This document shows, piece after piece, positions 17,815 to 25,508 of a stretch of DNA of 64,000 nucleotides (within the stretch, counting starts at the first letter, position 1; every line of letters begins with the position of its first letter). The position numbers and the translations under genes were made by a program. Below the pieces are notes generated by a model that searched no databases, had not been told where the DNA came from, and saw only the letters and a list, made by a program, of their open reading frames with translations. The DNA comes from Pseudomonas sp. PDM16 (lineage in GTDB: Bacteria; Pseudomonadota; Gammaproteobacteria; Pseudomonadales; Pseudomonadaceae), in assembly GCF_014851865.1 (NCBI RefSeq), contig NZ_JACVAM010000008.1:153373-217372 (forward strand), written 5' to 3'.

Positions 17815-20800
17815 ATGTTGCGCCTGTGCAGCCTGCTCCTGCTCTGCCTGTTGTCGCTGCACGCATTGGCAGACCTGCGCCTGAGCGACGCCGATCGGCA
17901 ATGGCTGCGCGAGCACCCGGTGCTGCGAGTGGGTGTCGAGCGCAACGGCTGGCCGCCGTTCGACGTGATCGACGAGCAAGGTCAACACCGGGGGCTCAGC
18001 GGAGACTATCTGGGGCTATTGGCCCAGCGCCTCGGCCTGCGGCTCGAGCCGGTGCTGCTAGATGATTGGAACACTGCACTGCTCGCCTTGCATGAAGGCA
18101 GAGTCGACTTGCTGCCCTCTGTGGCGCGTACGGCCGAGCGTGAGACGACCATGGCGTTCAGCGACCCATACCTGGTCAGTAGCAGCCTGATCTTCACCCG
18201 CGCCGATGTGTCAGTGCAGCGTCCGGGAGACCTGGCGGGCAAGAGGGTGGCCATCGAGCGCGGTTACGTGCTCCAGCAGGCGCTGCGCGAGAAGGTACCG
18301 GATGTGCGCCTGCTGGAGGTGCGCGACACCGAGGCGGCGTTGCGCGCGGTATCTTCCGGGCGCGCCGATGCCTATGTCGGCGACATGATCGTGGCCAGCT
18401 ACCTGATCCGTGAACTCAACCTGACCAACCTGGAATTGCGCGGTGAAACAGGCCTGGCCAACAGCGAATTCCACTTTGCCGTCCGCCGCGACGAGGCGCA
18501 GCTGGTCGACCTGCTGAATGCTGCACTGCTCGACCTGAGCGGCCAGGAGCAGGAGGCGATCCAGGAGCGTTGGTTGCCGCCGCTCACCGCCTTCAACTGG
18601 CGGCGTCTGCTCGAGGTGGGCTGGCCGTACCTGCTTGGTCTGCTGGCGCTGATCACTTTCGTACTGCTGTGGAATCGCCGCCTGGCGGTACAGATCGCCG
18701 AGCGCCAGCGCGCAGAGGCCGAGGCACAGCGCCAGCGAAGCACCCTTGAGGCGCTGATCAACGCGATTCCCGACCCGATCTGGTTCAAGGACACCGAGGG
18801 CCGCTATGTCGGCGTCAACCAAGCCTGTGCCGAGCTGTTCGGCCGGCCGCGCGAGGATATCCGTGGCTTCCGCGATGAAGACCTGCTGCACCCCGACTGG
18901 GCAGCGATTCGTACCGAGCATGACCTGACTGCCTTGAACTGGCCCGGGCCCTACGAGAGCGAGGGCTGGTCACTGTACCCGGACGGTCGGCGCGCGGTGT
19001 TCGATACCCTGCGCGCCACCTTCCATGACGACCGTGGCCGGTTGCTCGGCCTGGTGGGTGTCAGCCGCGACATCACGCTGCGCAAGCAGGTCGAAGAGGA
19101 TCTGGAGCGAGCCAAGGAACTGGCCGAGGAGGCGGCGCGGCTGAAGTCGGACTTTCTAGCGAACATGAGCCATGAAATACGCACGCCGATGAACGCCATT
19201 ATCGGCATGTCGCACCTGGCCATGAAGACCGAGTTGAATCCACGCCAGCGCGACTACCTGAACAAGATCCAGCAGGCCGGCCAGCACCTGCTGGGGATCA
19301 TCAACGACATCCTCGACTTCTCCAAGATCGAGGCCGGCAAGCTGACTATCGAGCATATCGAGTTCGACCTGCAGCAGGTGCTGGAGAACCTCTCCAGCCT
19401 GATCGGCGACAAGGTCGGCAGCAAGGGCCTGGAGTTGGTATTCAACCTCGATCCCGAGTTGCCGCAGCATCTGCTGGGTGACCCGTTGCGGCTGGGGCAG
19501 ATACTGGTCAACTACGCCAACAACGCGGTGAAGTTCACCGAGCAGGGCGAAGTCGAGGTGATCCTGCGGGCCGAGCAGCGTGGGGAGGAGTCACTGCTGC
19601 TGTACATGGGCGTGCGCGATACCGGTATCGGCCTGACCAGCGAGCAGCAGAGTCGGCTGTTCGAGTCCTTCCAACAGGCCGACAGCTCGACGACCCGCAA
19701 GTACGGTGGAACGGGCCTGGGCCTGGCCATCTGCAAGAGCCTGGCGGAGGCCATGGGTGGACATGTCGGGGCGCAGAGCGAGGCGGGGCGAGGCAGTCTG
19801 TTCTGGTGTCGTGTGCCTCTGGGTATTGCGCCCCGGCAGAGCCAGCGGTTGCTGGCCCAGACCGATCTGCGCGGCCGCCGGGTGCTCGTCGTGGACGACA
19901 ACGACAGTGCCCGCCAGGTCATGCGCGACATGCTGGAGAGCATGAGCTTCCGCGTCGAGGCGGTGAACTCCGGCCGGCTGGCGCTGCAGCTTGTGCAGGA
20001 GGCGGCGCTGCGTCGGGAGCCCTTCGAGCTGATTCTGCTGGACTGGCAAATGCCTGGCATGGATGGCCTTGAGACTGCCCGCCGGGTGCGCGAACTGGGC
20101 CTGCAACCACCTCCGCATCTGTTGATGGCTACCGCCCACGGTCGTGAGGAGGTGCTGGTCGGCGCCGAGCGGGCAGGCATCGAGGACGTGTTGCTCAAGC
20201 CGCTCAACCCCTCACTGCTGTTCGATGCGGTAATCCGCAGTCTGGGTGGTGTGGGTAGTGCGCAAGGCTTTGCACGTCTGCCGGTGGGGGAGACGGTGCC
20301 GGATTTCAGTGGCCAGCGCGTGTTGCTGGTCGAGGACAACGAACTCAATCGCGAGGTGGCCTGTGGCCTGTTGCAGGAGAGCGGCCTGCAGATCGACCAG
20401 GCCGAGCACGGCCAGATCGCCCTCGACCTACTGCGCGCTGCTGCTGATGGGCATTACGCGCTGGTGCTGATGGACATGCAGATGCCGGTGCTGGACGGCC
20501 TCGCCACTACCGCCGTGCTGCGCAGCGAGCCGCGTTTCACCGAGCTGCCCATCGTGGCGATGACTGCCAATGCCATGCCCGCCGACCGCGATCGTTGCCT
20601 GGCGGCAGGGATGAATGATCACTTGGGCAAGCCGATCGAACCCGCCGAGCTGTGGGCGACCCTGAGCCGCTGGTTGCAGGTCCGTGAGGCGGTACAGACG
20701 TTGGCGAGCCCGGTGGTACTGCCGAACTGGCCGTTGCCGGGCGTGGATCTGGCCAGCGGCATGCGTCGCGTGCTCGGCAAGCCGGAGTTGTACCTGCGCC

Positions 20801-21306
20801 TGTTGGACAAGTTTGCCAGCGGCCAGGCGGATGTCGTCGAGCGCCTGCGGGCGGCGCTGATCGCAGGTGAGCAGGAGAGTGCCGAGCGTGAGGCGCACAG
20901 CCTCAAGGGCCTGGCCGGCAACCTCGGTGCCGTCGACTTGGCGACCCAGGCGGCGGCGGTGGAAAGCGCGATCAAGGATGCTCGTCACGACGAGCTGGGC
21001 GCGCTGCTGGCCGAGCTGGAGCGTACCCTCGCGCCGCTGGTCGAGGCCATCCAGGCATTGCAGACGCCCGGCCCGCAGGTGGTGGTCGACGATGAGCAAC
21101 TGCGGCCGCTGTGCCTGCAGTTGCAGCAGTTGTTTCTGGAGGATGATCCGCGTGCCGGAAAAGTCTTCGAAGAGCAGGCCGAACTGCTGCGCAGCACCTT
21201 TAATGAGGGGTACAGCCAACTGGCAGCGGCGGTGCACGGTTTCGATTTCGAACGGGCCGGGGAATTGTTGCGCCAGGCCGCGTCGCGGCATGGGATCAGC
21301 CTCTGA
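17815..21306 (+). CDS. BvgS/EvgS-like hybrid sensor histidine kinase
   Basis: A 1163-residue inner-membrane phosphorelay kinase. Order: signal peptide (1-17), one periplasmic SBP_bac_3 solute-binding domain (about 30-255), a membrane helix near 270-290, a PAS domain (310-425), HisKA with His453 in NMSHEIRTPMNAIIG, HATPase (GTGLGLAICKSL), receiver 1 with Asp743 (LLDWQMPGMDG), receiver 2 with Asp887 (LMDMQMPVLDG) and a C-terminal Hpt domain with His1028 (EAHSLKGLAGN). The start gives the signal peptide and has GGAAG 8 nt upstream. The response regulator follows after 7 bp. The binding domain resembles amino-acid binding proteins, but the ligand is unknown. Confidence 0.93.
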   Translation: MLRLCSLLLLCLLSLHALADLRLSDADRQWLREHPVLRVGVERNGWPPFDVIDEQGQHRGLSGDYLGLLAQRLGLRLEPVLLDDWNTALLALHEGRVDLLPSVARTAERETTMAFSDPYLVSSSLIFTRADVSVQRPGDLAGKRVAIERGYVLQQALREKVPDVRLLEVRDTEAALRAVSSGRADAYVGDMIVASYLIRELNLTNLELRGETGLANSEFHFAVRRDEAQLVDLLNAALLDLSGQEQEAIQERWLPPLTAFNWRRLLEVGWPYLLGLLALITFVLLWNRRLAVQIAERQRAEAEAQRQRSTLEALINAIPDPIWFKDTEGRYVGVNQACAELFGRPREDIRGFRDEDLLHPDWAAIRTEHDLTALNWPGPYESEGWSLYPDGRRAVFDTLRATFHDDRGRLLGLVGVSRDITLRKQVEEDLERAKELAEEAARLKSDFLANMSHEIRTPMNAIIGMSHLAMKTELNPRQRDYLNKIQQAGQHLLGIINDILDFSKIEAGKLTIEHIEFDLQQVLENLSSLIGDKVGSKGLELVFNLDPELPQHLLGDPLRLGQILVNYANNAVKFTEQGEVEVILRAEQRGEESLLLYMGVRDTGIGLTSEQQSRLFESFQQADSSTTRKYGGTGLGLAICKSLAEAMGGHVGAQSEAGRGSLFWCRVPLGIAPRQSQRLLAQTDLRGRRVLVVDDNDSARQVMRDMLESMSFRVEAVNSGRLALQLVQEAALRREPFELILLDWQMPGMDGLETARRVRELGLQPPPHLLMATAHGREEVLVGAERAGIEDVLLKPLNPSLLFDAVIRSLGGVGSAQGFARLPVGETVPDFSGQRVLLVEDNELNREVACGLLQESGLQIDQAEHGQIALDLLRAAADGHYALVLMDMQMPVLDGLATTAVLRSEPRFTELPIVAMTANAMPADRDRCLAAGMNDHLGKPIEPAELWATLSRWLQVREAVQTLASPVVLPNWPLPGVDLASGMRRVLGKPELYLRLLDKFASGQADVVERLRAALIAGEQESAEREAHSLKGLAGNLGAVDLATQAAAVESAIKDARHDELGALLAELERTLAPLVEAIQALQTPGPQVVVDDEQLRPLCLQLQQLFLEDDPRAGKVFEEQAELLRSTFNEGYSQLAAAVHGFDFERAGELLRQAASRHGISL

Positions 21307-21313
21307 GGGATGA

Positions 21314-22501
21314 ATGATGGTGGACATGCTCGATCGGCCTGACCAGCCGCTGGTGCTGCTGGTGGACGACATGCCAGAGAACCTCACGCTGATGAGTGAG
21401 CTGTTGGCCGACAGCTATCGGGTCAAGGTCGCCAACCACGGCGCCAAGGCCTTGCGCATCGCTGCTGGCGATCCCGCGCCGGACCTGATCCTGCTCGACA
21501 TCATGATGCCGGAAATGGACGGCTATGAGGTTTGTCGTCGGCTCAAGGCCGACCCTGCCACGGCCGAGATCCCGGTGATCTTCCTCACCGCCAAGACTGA
21601 ACAGGCTGACGAGCAGCAGGGCTTCGACCTGGGCGCGGTGGACTACATCACCAAGCCGATCAGCCCGCCCATCGTTCTCGCCCGGGTTCGCGCCCAGCTG
21701 CAACTCAAGGCCAGCGCCGACTTCCTGCGGGACAAGAGTGAATACCTGGAATGGGAAGTGCGCCGCCGCACGCGTGATATCCAGCGCCTGCAGGAAGTGA
21801 CCATCGAAGCCATGGCCAGCCTCGCCGCCATGCGTGACAACCCCTGCGGCAAGCACCTGGCACGCATCGAACGTTACATGGTGGAGCTGACCGCCACCCT
21901 GGCTCGCCAACAACCGCTGCTGACCGCCGAGCTGGACCAGGCGCGCGCCACCCAACTGGGCAAGTCGGCGCTGCTGCACGGCATAGGCAAGCTGGTACTG
22001 CCGGATCGCATCCTGCTCAGCCCGGTGCCGCTGCAGGGCGACGACCTCAAGCTCTTGCACGGCCACACCACGGCCGGGCGCGATGCCCTGATGGCCGCAG
22101 AAGCCAAGCTGGGCAGCGTGCCGGACTTCCTGCGCGATGCTCGTGACATCGTCTACAGCCAGCATGAGCAGTGGGATGGTGGCGGTTATCCGCAGGGCCT
22201 GCGCGGCGAGCAGATTCCCCTGGCTGCGCGGCTGATGGCGGTGGTCGGCACCTACGAGGAGCTGACCAGCCGGCATACCTATCGCCAATCGGTGGAGCAT
22301 GCTGACGCGGTGGCGCAGATCAGTGCCGCCAGCGGCACCCGCTTTGACCCCTCGGCGGTGCTGGCTTTCATCGAGGCCGCTGACCGTTTTGCGGTGATCG
22401 CCCGCGAGCATGCCGACGATGCCGCCGCCATCCACTACGAGCTGCAGCGTCTGGAAGAGTCACTCGGCGAGAGCATCGAGCTGACGCTGCCGCCGAGCTG
22501 A
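21314..22501 (+). CDS. Response regulator with degenerate HD-GYP output domain
   Basis: The output partner of the preceding hybrid kinase, 7 bp downstream. Residues 10-130 form a receiver with phosphoacceptor Asp62 (LLDIMMPEMDGYEV), the switch residues and Lys in ITKPISP. After a helical linker an HD-GYP domain follows (about 165-370). The domain is recognisable from LHGIGKLVLPDRILL, HTTAGRDAL, QWDGGGYPQGL and TYRQ, but metal and catalytic residues are altered: HD is His222-Gly223, the HHE motif reads QHE, and the later DVYDAL Asp is replaced in VVGTYEEL. A c-di-GMP hydrolase is therefore unlikely; binding or protein interaction is more plausible. The start could be ATG 21317, which sits better after GAGGG. 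Confidence 0.88.
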   Translation: MMVDMLDRPDQPLVLLVDDMPENLTLMSELLADSYRVKVANHGAKALRIAAGDPAPDLILLDIMMPEMDGYEVCRRLKADPATAEIPVIFLTAKTEQADEQQGFDLGAVDYITKPISPPIVLARVRAQLQLKASADFLRDKSEYLEWEVRRRTRDIQRLQEVTIEAMASLAAMRDNPCGKHLARIERYMVELTATLARQQPLLTAELDQARATQLGKSALLHGIGKLVLPDRILLSPVPLQGDDLKLLHGHTTAGRDALMAAEAKLGSVPDFLRDARDIVYSQHEQWDGGGYPQGLRGEQIPLAARLMAVVGTYEELTSRHTYRQSVEHADAVAQISAASGTRFDPSAVLAFIEAADRFAVIAREHADDAAAIHYELQRLEESLGESIELTLPPS

Positions 22502-22508
22502 GGGTTCC

Positions 22509-22802
22509 TTACTCTCGCGCCTGCCAGTCCAGTGTCAGCGCTTCCTGCCAGGCGAAGCGCTCGAAGTGGCTGCCCACCACCTGTTCGAGCCTCTGCCGGT
22601 CGCCGTCGTTGGCGGCCTGTACGCTCAGCGCCAATCCACCGTCTTCTGCCTGCAGCAGGGCTAGGCCGAGCTCGAATTCGATACGTCCCTGCTGTTCGTC
22701 GAAGCTCACCGGGATCTTGTGCGCGAAGTGCTTGCACAGGCGCCCGATGTAACGCCCCGGCGTGTCGGTGGCGACGAAGGCGCGGGATTGCACATGGCTC
22801 AT
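22509..22802 (-). CDS. DUF2218 family protein
   Basis: A 97-residue cytoplasmic protein beginning SHVQSRAFVATDTPGRYIG and carrying LCKHFAHKIPVSFD and GRIEFELG, as in the DUF2218 family found beside redox or siderophore genes. Start at 22802, preceded by GAGGAG 6 nt away. It lies 10 bp downstream of the NAD(P)-binding gene and is probably co-transcribed. No activity is established for the family. Confidence 0.83.
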   Translation of the reverse strand: MSHVQSRAFVATDTPGRYIGRLCKHFAHKIPVSFDEQQGRIEFELGLALLQAEDGGLALSVQAANDGDRQRLEQVVGSHFERFAWQEALTLDWQARE

Positions 22803-22812
22803 GGCGGACTCC

Positions 22813-23454
22813 TCAGTAGGCCAGGGTAAAGCGCTGGCGCACATGGCGCGGCTGCTCGGTTTCGTCGAGCAAGGCAACGGCCAGGTCGGCTACCGAGATG
22901 TGTCCCGGCTGGCCATCCTTGAGGAGCAGGTCGTCACCGCCCAGGCGGAACTGGCCAGTACGCGGGCCCGGCTCCAGGTGTGCGGCGGGGGAGAGGAAAG
23001 TCCACTCCAGCTCGGCCTCGTCGCGCAATTGGTTGAGCGCCTGGCGCGCACCCTCGGCGCCTTCCTTGTATTCGGCGGGGAAGCCTTCGCTGTCGATCAG
23101 TTGTTTGCCCGGCGCCACGTACAGGCTGCCGGCGCCGCCGACCACCAGCAGGCGTTTAACGCCGGCTGCCTTGGTGGCGGCAACGATGGCGTGGCTGCCG
23201 CTAACGAACTGCTCGCGGATATCGGCCACGCCCCAGCCGGGGTTGAAGGCGCTGAGCACCGCATCGTGGCCACGCAGTTGCTCGCTCAAAGCGGCCACGT
23301 CATGAACATCTGCCTGGGTGGCGGTGAGGTTGGCGCGCTGCGGCAGCTTCTCCGGATGGCGGATCAGGGCGGTCACTTGATGGCTGCGGTTCAGGGCTTC
23401 TTCCAGCAGGGCGGCACCGACGTAGCCGGTGGCGCCGATCAGGGCGATTTTCAT
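22813..23454 (-). CDS. NAD(P)-binding (NmrA/YwnB-like atypical SDR) protein
   Basis: A 213-residue Rossmann-fold protein. The dinucleotide-binding loop IALIGATGYVGAALLEEAL is at the N terminus, with LIRHPEKLP after strand 2 giving an NADPH-favouring basic residue, and the later LLVVGGAGSLYVAPGK typical of YwnB/YhfK-like proteins. It lacks a classic SDR Tyr-x-x-x-Lys, so a redox sensor or an atypical reductase is possible. The start at 23454 follows AAAGGA. The divergent LysR gene next door is the obvious regulator. Confidence 0.85.
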   Translation of the reverse strand: MKIALIGATGYVGAALLEEALNRSHQVTALIRHPEKLPQRANLTATQADVHDVAALSEQLRGHDAVLSAFNPGWGVADIREQFVSGSHAIVAATKAAGVKRLLVVGGAGSLYVAPGKQLIDSEGFPAEYKEGAEGARQALNQLRDEAELEWTFLSPAAHLEPGPRTGQFRLGGDDLLLKDGQPGHISVADLAVALLDETEQPRHVRQRFTLAY

Positions 23455-23531
23455 GGAGCATCCTTTGTGAGGTATGTGTGGCACAGATAATCACCGCTGG
23501 ATAAAGGTTGGAAAAAGACGCCTAATCCGCT

Positions 23532-23554
23532 TTGACAATTAAGCGGAGCTTAAT
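23532..23554. promoter_or_regulatory. LysR-type operator with overlapping TTGACA box
   Basis: The perfect inverted repeat ATTAAGC-GGA-GCTTAAT (23538-23554) fits the T-N11-A rule for LysR-family sites and lies between the divergent reductase and LysR genes. A consensus -35 box TTGACA sits directly in front (23532-23537). Position and symmetry support autoregulation plus control of the divergent operon; the binding protein is inferred. Confidence 0.6.
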
Positions 23555-23556
23555 AA

Positions 23557-24444
23557 TTGGAGCAGCTCAAACGCATGGCCCTGTTTGCCACTGTTGTGGA
23601 GAAGGGCTCCATGGTGGCGGCGGGTGAGGCGCTGGGAATGACCGCCTCGGCAGTCAGCCAGCAGATTCGCAAGCTGGAAGAGGGCACCCAGGTCAGCCTG
23701 CTGCACCGCACTACCCGGCGCCTGACCCTGACCGAGGCTGGCGAGCAGCTGTACCAGAGCTGCCGACAGATCGTGCAGCTGGCCGAACAGGCCGAGCAGC
23801 GCCTGGCCGAGCTGCGCGATGCCCCGGTGGGAGAGCTGCGCATCGCCGCGCCGGTGGGCTTCTCCGGCCATCTGGTCACCGATGCTCTGGCGCCGCTGCT
23901 TCGGGCCCATCCGCAACTGAGCCTGCGGCTGTTTTTCCAGGACGAGCAAATCGACCTGATCGAGCAGCGCATCGACCTGGCTATCCGGGTCGGCAGCCTG
24001 GAGGACTCCAGCCTGGTTGGCCGGCATATTGGCGACTGGCCGATGCTGCTATGCGCGGCTCCTTCCTACCTGGCGCGCTGCGGCCTGATCGACAGCCCGG
24101 AGCGGCTGAGCGAGCTGGACTGGCTCAGCCTCGGCCACGAGCGTGGCGGCCAGGTGACGCTGCACGGGCCGGGCGGTGCGCTGCAGCGCCTGCGGGTGGA
24201 GGGGAGGGTGGTGTGCAATAACATCCTCTCTGTGCGCCAGTTCACCCTGGCGGGCATGGGGTTGTCGTTGCAGCCGGAGCCGGAAATCCGCGAGTTGCTG
24301 GCCCGCGGTGAGCTGCTGGCGGTGTTGCCGCAGTGGCAGCCGGCGCCCATTGGCCTGCATCTGGTCACGCCCCGGCGCGATGCCCAACCGGCCAAGGTGC
24401 GCTACGCCATCGAAGCATTAAGGCGCTCGCTGGTGGCGGGCTAG
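23557..24444 (+). CDS. LysR-family transcriptional regulator
   Basis: A 295-residue regulator with an N-terminal winged helix-turn-helix (FATVVEKGSMVAAGEALGMT, then AVSQQIRKLEEGTQVSLLHR) and a C-terminal periplasmic-binding-like effector domain. The start is TTG at 23557, giving the normal family N terminus MEQLKRMALF and preceded by GGAG 10 nt away; the ATG six codons in would cut into helix 1. It is divergent from the atypical reductase and DUF2218 genes and is likely to bind the palindrome overlapping its own 5' end. The inducer is unknown. Confidence 0.88.
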   Translation: MEQLKRMALFATVVEKGSMVAAGEALGMTASAVSQQIRKLEEGTQVSLLHRTTRRLTLTEAGEQLYQSCRQIVQLAEQAEQRLAELRDAPVGELRIAAPVGFSGHLVTDALAPLLRAHPQLSLRLFFQDEQIDLIEQRIDLAIRVGSLEDSSLVGRHIGDWPMLLCAAPSYLARCGLIDSPERLSELDWLSLGHERGGQVTLHGPGGALQRLRVEGRVVCNNILSVRQFTLAGMGLSLQPEPEIRELLARGELLAVLPQWQPAPIGLHLVTPRRDAQPAKVRYAIEALRRSLVAG

Positions 24445-24510
24445 CTGGGCGGCGGCGACGGATTGCCGTATAAGGGCGGAATTGTCACCAGTGGAAACCC
24501 GATCAGTTCG

Positions 24511-25398
24511 ATGAAAACCCCGAAACGCCTGGAACCCCTGCTCGAAGATGGTTTGATCGACGAGGTGGTGCGGCCGCTGATGAGCGGCAAGGAAGCCTCG
24601 GTCTATGTCGTTCGCTGCGCCGGTGAGCTGCGCTGCGCCAAGGTCTACAAGGAGGCCAACAAACGCGGGTTCCGCCAGGCCGCCGAGTACCAGGAAGGGC
24701 GCAAGACGCGCAATAGCCGCGACGCCCGTGCCATGGCCAAGGGCAGCAAGTACGGTCGCAAGGAGCAGGAGGATGCCTGGCAGAATGCCGAGGTGGCCGC
24801 GCTGTTCCGCCTGGCCGCCGCTGGCGTGCGTGTGCCCAAGCCCTACGACTTCCTCGACGGCGTGCTGCTGATGGAGATGGTCGACGATGGCTATGGTGAT
24901 GCTGCGCCGCGCCTCAACGATGTCGACCTGTTGCCCGAGGACGCCCGAGAATTCCACGCCTTCATGATCGGCGAGATCGTCAAGATGCTCTGCGCCGGTC
25001 TGGTGCATGGCGACCTGTCGGAATTCAACGTGCTTCTCGACCCCTATGGCCCGGTGATCATCGACCTGCCGCAGGCGGTGGACGCAGCCGCCAACAACCA
25101 TGCCTTCAGCATGCTCGAACGCGACGTGCGCAACATGGCCGAGTACTTCGGCCAGTTCGCCCCGGAGCTGCTGGAGACCCGCTACGCCAAGGAAATGTGG
25201 GCTCTCTACGAAGAGGGCAAGCTGACCCCGGAAAGCCAGCTCACCGGCCAGTTCGACGAACCGGAAGAAAGCGCCGACGTGGATGCGGTGATGCGCGAGA
25301 TCAAGGCCGCCCTGCTCGAACAGCAGCGCCTGGAAGCCCTGCGCAATGCCGAGGATGCCCCGCGCGATGAGCCGCCACCGCCGCCTTGGGCGCAGTAG
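24511..25398 (+). CDS. RIO-family (RIO1-like) serine/threonine protein kinase
   Basis: A 295-residue atypical protein kinase. The ATP lysine lies in RCAKVYKEANKRGFR (Lys44), followed by the RIO-type flexible-loop region RKTRNSRDARAM, the catalytic loop VHGDLSEFNVLL and the metal-binding Asp in VIIDLPQAVD. The C terminus is acidic and then Pro-rich (PPPPPW). The frame is open to a TTG at 24463, but family alignment favours ATG 24511. RIO kinases are ribosome-maturation factors in eukaryotes and archaea; the bacterial form common in pseudomonads has no settled substrate. Confidence 0.88.
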   Translation: MKTPKRLEPLLEDGLIDEVVRPLMSGKEASVYVVRCAGELRCAKVYKEANKRGFRQAAEYQEGRKTRNSRDARAMAKGSKYGRKEQEDAWQNAEVAALFRLAAAGVRVPKPYDFLDGVLLMEMVDDGYGDAAPRLNDVDLLPEDAREFHAFMIGEIVKMLCAGLVHGDLSEFNVLLDPYGPVIIDLPQAVDAAANNHAFSMLERDVRNMAEYFGQFAPELLETRYAKEMWALYEEGKLTPESQLTGQFDEPEESADVDAVMREIKAALLEQQRLEALRNAEDAPRDEPPPPPWAQ

Positions 25399-25408
25399 AG
25401 ATCGTTTA

Positions 25409-25454
25409 GGTGCGCTGTGCGCACCGATAGCCTATGCAGGCGCGCATGCGCGCC
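25409..25454. repeat. Extragenic palindrome pair, REP-like
   Basis: Two perfect palindromes lie just after the RIO kinase: GGTGCGC-TGT-GCGCACC (25409-25425) and GGCGCGCATGCGCGCC (25439-25454). The first resembles the GGTGCGC/GCGCACC extragenic element I recall as common in pseudomonad genomes. They precede a true terminator and may be mRNA 3'-end structures. Confidence 0.5.
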
Positions 25455-25463
25455 CTGTGGAAT

Positions 25464-25491
25464 AAAAGCGCCCGCAACTGCGGGCGTTTTT
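25464..25491. terminator. Bidirectional intrinsic terminator after the RIO kinase
   Basis: Stem CGCCCGC / GCGGGCG with an ACT-type loop, flanked by AAAA upstream and TTTTT downstream. It lies between the convergent RIO kinase and TonB-receptor genes and can serve both. Confidence 0.9.
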
Positions 25492-25508
25492 ATTGAACCG
25501 GTATTTGC

